Assembly (NCBI GenBank): GCA_965220415.1
Contig: OZ244829.1
Coordinates: 186,001-250,000, forward strand
Length of the DNA stretch: 64,000 bases
Origin: JAJDTR01 sp965220415
Lineage (GTDB): Bacteria; Poribacteria; WGA-4E; JAJDTR01
Direction: 5' to 3'
Part shown: piece by piece, positions 61,330-64,000 of the stretch
Position numbering within the stretch: the stretch's first letter is position 1
Layout of the letters: the number at the start of each line of letters is the position of its first letter
Notes under the pieces: generated by a model
What the model saw: the letters and a program-made list of their open reading frames with translations, nothing else
Told to the model about the DNA's origin: nothing
Database searches by the model: none
Program-made: the position numbers and the translations under genes

Positions 61330-62310
61330 ATGCACCGAACACAAATGGTGACGATGCCCCAATCAGTTAGATATAGAACCTATTTTGATGAAGCGTGGAA
61401 AAAGGTAATTGAGCGATTCTTTCCACAGTTTCTCCTTTTCTTTGCTCCGAAACTGTACGAAGACGTGGATTTCTCAAAGCCATTTACCTTTTTAGATAAA
61501 GAGATGCAGCAACTTTCTAAAAAGGGGTTGAAAAGATCTAAGTTTGTCGATAAATTAGTGAAAATCTTCCTTAAAAATGGGAACGAACAGTGGTTATTGA
61601 TTCATATTGAAGTACAAGGCGACGAAGACGCCGGCTTTTCTCTAAGGATGTTTCGCTACTTCTATCGAATCTTTGACCGGTACGGTAAACCAATAGTGAG
61701 TATGGCGGTTGTCACCGGTCCGGCAAATTGGAAGCCGTCACGAAAATATGAGTTCAAGTTTTATGATAGCGGGGTTGAATTTCAGTATCTGATGTCAACG
61801 CTCATGGATTATGAGCGAGACAAACTTTTGGCAAATGACAACCCGATGGCAATTGTGGTTTTAGCAGCCCAAGACAGTGAGCGACTCAGACGACGGTATC
61901 GAGCACGATATGATGTCAAATGGCATCTGATACGAATGTTGTATCAACGAAATTATGCCCGCCAAGAGATTATTGACCTGTTTGATTTTATTGATTGGGT
62001 TTTGCAATTGAGTGATAAAGATGAAGAGCGTCTGTGCGAAGAAATCAACAAGTTGGAGGAAGCGAACCAAATGCCATACATTACGAGCGTAGAGCGAATT
62101 GGAATTCAGAAAGGGTTGCAACAAGGAGCTTTGGAGGAAAGTCAACAACTGATTATTGAAACACTTGATGAACGGTTTGGCGCTGTCCCGCCTTTCGTTT
62201 CTGATGCCATCCTACAGATTAAAGATCATAACCAACTCCGAGCCCTGCACCGCCGGGCAATCCGAAGCGCATCAATTGAAGAATTCCGGCAGAAACTGAA
62301 TAATAATTGA
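61330..62310 (+). CDS. Rpn-family PD-(D/E)XK nuclease / putative transposase
   Basis: The 326-residue protein belongs to the Rpn/YhgA-like group, which carries a PD-(D/E)XK nuclease core (D74, and E94-x-Q96 in H-I-E-V-Q-G-D) and promotes RecA-independent recombination. The C-terminal third is a helical region with D-E-R-F-G and L-H-R-R-A-I-R-S-A as in DUF4351. It is more A/T-rich and Lys-rich than its neighbours, which suggests recent transfer, as is usual for these multi-copy genes. ATG 61330, 61348 or 61354 could be the start. No inverted ends or target duplication are seen. Confidence 0.82.
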   Translation: MHRTQMVTMPQSVRYRTYFDEAWKKVIERFFPQFLLFFAPKLYEDVDFSKPFTFLDKEMQQLSKKGLKRSKFVDKLVKIFLKNGNEQWLLIHIEVQGDEDAGFSLRMFRYFYRIFDRYGKPIVSMAVVTGPANWKPSRKYEFKFYDSGVEFQYLMSTLMDYERDKLLANDNPMAIVVLAAQDSERLRRRYRARYDVKWHLIRMLYQRNYARQEIIDLFDFIDWVLQLSDKDEERLCEEINKLEEANQMPYITSVERIGIQKGLQQGALEESQQLIIETLDERFGAVPPFVSDAILQIKDHNQLRALHRRAIRSASIEEFRQKLNNN

Positions 62311-62361
62311 ACATGCCGGATTACACCCTGTGTTTTAGGCGATATCAAGCCCTGCTACTGT

Positions 62362-63450
62362 ATGGAGATTTTGAGTCTAGCTCTTCTTAACAGAATCGAA
62401 GAGGCACGTTGCCAACTGGATGCTCATGTCCGCGAAATAGTTAATTGGCACTTTAGCCCAGAGACGGGATGTCCGTTTTGGCTAGAGTTCGCGGGTAAAC
62501 TTGAGTTTGACCCACGGAAAGAGATTGGAGGTTACGACGATTTAAAAATCCTTGGCCATTTTCAGGACGAGTGGTTACGCGGCGGACCAGTCCGGCGTTG
62601 GGTGCCGAAAGCGTATGCAGATGAGCCGATTTATGTGTTTGAAACGGGAGGGTCTACCGGGATTCCGAAATCTCGTATCAGCGTACGTGATTTTCAGATT
62701 GACTACGAAATCTACAGTGAAACACTTTCCGACTCGAGTTTTCCTCATGGAAGTGATTGGCTGATGCTTGGACCTACGGGACCAAGGCGGTTGCGCCTTG
62801 CTGTCGAGCATCTGGCACAGCATCGAGGGGGGATCTGTTTTCTCGTAGATTTGGATCCGCGCTGGGTGAACAAACTCATCAAGTACGGGAAACATCAGGA
62901 ATTAGACACATACAAAAGCCACGTCATCGATCAAGCGCTAAACATCTTACGAGCGCATGAGACAATCCAGTGTCTTTTCACGACGCCAAAACTGCTTGAG
63001 GCGCTCTGTGAAAAAATCTCGTTAAAGAAGGTGGGTATACGGGGCATTTTTTGCGGTGGAACTGAAATGAACGCTCAATTTCACCGCTTCGCGCGAGAGG
63101 AATTGGTTCCCGGTATAGATTTTATTCCCACCTATGGAAATACACTAATGGGGTTGGCGTGCTGTAAACCGTTCGATCTCGCGGACAACTACGCAATTAT
63201 CTATTATCCACCCCAACCGCGCGCTGTCATTGAGTTGGTCAACCCGGAAAACACGGAAGAAACCGTTGACTACGGCGATACAGGCAGAGTCATGTTAACC
63301 ACGCTAACCAAGGAATTTTTTATGCCGCGCTTCCTCGAAAGAGACGAGGCGGAACGAGCAAAGCCAATCGAAAATTATCCTTGGGATGGTGTCGAGAATC
63401 TAAGACTGTTTTCTGAGCTACAAGAATCGGTTGTCGTAGGTGTGTACTAG
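62362..63450 (+). CDS. ANL-superfamily adenylating enzyme, phenazine-biosynthesis (EhpF)-like
   Basis: The 362-residue protein resembles EhpF and the N-terminal domain of phenylacetate-CoA ligase-like ANL enzymes. The P-loop is T-G-G-S-T-G-I-P-K near residue 94 and a later Y-G-D-T-G-R-V corresponds to the ATP-binding D-x-G region. T-Y-G-N-T fits the adenylate motif. The small mobile C-terminal domain of typical ligases is missing, as it is in EhpF (about 370 residues), so it may adenylate an acid without thioesterification. The substrate is unknown and no phenazine genes are nearby. Confidence 0.75.
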   Translation: MEILSLALLNRIEEARCQLDAHVREIVNWHFSPETGCPFWLEFAGKLEFDPRKEIGGYDDLKILGHFQDEWLRGGPVRRWVPKAYADEPIYVFETGGSTGIPKSRISVRDFQIDYEIYSETLSDSSFPHGSDWLMLGPTGPRRLRLAVEHLAQHRGGICFLVDLDPRWVNKLIKYGKHQELDTYKSHVIDQALNILRAHETIQCLFTTPKLLEALCEKISLKKVGIRGIFCGGTEMNAQFHRFAREELVPGIDFIPTYGNTLMGLACCKPFDLADNYAIIYYPPQPRAVIELVNPENTEETVDYGDTGRVMLTTLTKEFFMPRFLERDEAERAKPIENYPWDGVENLRLFSELQESVVVGVY

Positions 63451-63571
63451 CAAGCCACAGTCGCTAGGCATCAGCAGCGCCGAAGGCTTACACGGTTTGA
63501 TTGGAAAGTTGTCGTCAAGCGAGGTCACAAAAAGCGGAAAATGGTCATGTTGAGAGGACAAGGAGGGACAG

Positions 63572-64000
63572 ATGGCTAAGAAAATAGAGAAATTGTTCCG
63601 GGCGCCCTACTCTATGCCGAATGGATTGCAGATGACCGACGATGGTCTCTGGGTTGTTGATCAGATATCCGATAGGGTAGCTCTGCTTGAGATGGAAGAC
63701 ACGTCTGAATACGGTGTGCCACGAGTCGTTTCAGAGATTGCGTCCGAGTCGTCCAACACTAGCGGAATGACTCATGGCGGGGGTTCGCTTTGGCTGGCGG
63801 CGAACGGTGAAGGGAGCCGCTGGCGACCCGTCCGACCAACGGACGCGAAAGCAGGCGAATCGGACATACTTAGAATTAATCCGGATACTGGCAACACTGA
63901 GGAGCGATATCCTATTCCGGGCGGAGGCGGCACGCATGGGGTTGAATACGACCACTGCGAAGAAGGCTATCTATGGGTCCAAACCCTAAAAGATCAAGTT
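63572..64000 (+). CDS. Beta-propeller protein (SMP-30/Vgb-like), partial at window end
   Basis: The start ATG 63572 follows AAGGAGGG with about 4-base spacing. The 143 visible residues form propeller blades (M-P-N-G-L-Q-M-T-D-D-G-L-W-V-V-D-Q, G-S-L-W-L-A-A-N-G, G-Y-L-W-V-Q), as in virginiamycin-B-lyase and SMP-30-type proteins. It has no signal peptide. The rest is beyond the window, so family and substrate remain open. Confidence 0.7.
   Translation, partial: MAKKIEKLFRAPYSMPNGLQMTDDGLWVVDQISDRVALLEMEDTSEYGVPRVVSEIASESSNTSGMTHGGGSLWLAANGEGSRWRPVRPTDAKAGESDILRINPDTGNTEERYPIPGGGGTHGVEYDHCEEGYLWVQTLKDQV

Noticed and set aside
1..64000. tRNA or rRNA genes
   Set aside because: No T-loop (GTTCRANNC)-containing cloverleaf or conserved rRNA segment was noticed in intergenic regions; a covariance search could not be run.

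Overview
The window is a bacterial chromosome segment of moderate, roughly balanced GC. It has dense operons of housekeeping genes broken by repeat-rich intergenic stretches. A diderm envelope is implied by the C-terminal part of an outer-membrane Omp85-type barrel, a type II secretion (T2SS) locus with a secretin, and a TonB-like protein. The gene mix (TTG starts, GCGGTT..AACCGC and GGAGCGATCTCCAGGTCGCGACC intergenic palindromes, Rpn nuclease, SUMF1-like, PQQ-propeller and DUF6785-like proteins) reminds me of Candidatus Poribacteria or a neighbouring lineage. That placement is a judgement from memory, not a computed result.

Layout. 1-5163: end of an Omp85 barrel gene, a large UPF0182 membrane protein, a small DUF5069 gene with an in-frame TGA, and pheA. 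5164-5980: cluster of short inverted repeats. 5981-14127: a CPBP-like protease on the minus strand, then a plus-strand run yggS-proC-yggT-lspA-hypothetical-def-fmt-PASTA-rpe. 14273-15457: class V aminotransferase, then about 1.5 kb of repeats. 16976-30628: T2SS locus gspE-F-G-H-I-J-K-L-M-D, with no gspC or prepilin peptidase. 30900-40064: minus-strand small membrane protein, SUMF1-like protein coupled to a lipoate ligase-like gene, argG on the plus strand, then three minus-strand PLP/TPP enzymes, one of them a Rieske-TPP fusion. 40355-45575: a conserved protein of unknown function, two overlapping CBS-domain genes and korAB. 46200-51522: a metal efflux P-type ATPase, a ZIP transporter and an enolase-superfamily enzyme among three copies of a MITE-like element. 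51643-53124: a DUF4159 gene cut by an in-frame TAA. 53743-64000: a multi-spanning membrane protein, an aspartoacylase-like enzyme, two PQQ-type propellers, an Rpn nuclease, a phenazine/phenylacetate ligase-like ANL enzyme and the start of a propeller protein.

The strongest unusual signal is at 3648-3929. A perfectly placed Shine-Dalgarno precedes a 94-codon frame whose codon 42 is TGA, at the site where I recall cysteine in DUF5069 proteins. The TGA is followed by a hairpin with bSECIS geometry, and the frame continues to a normal TGA stop. This looks like an unannotated selenoprotein. Other items of note are the Rieske-TPP fusion, a secretin with about six ring-forming repeats, a split DUF4159 gene, at least three MITE-like families, and a near-consensus promoter facing straight into a terminator with no gene behind it. 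No tRNA, rRNA, CRISPR array, intact insertion sequence or prophage was recognised.
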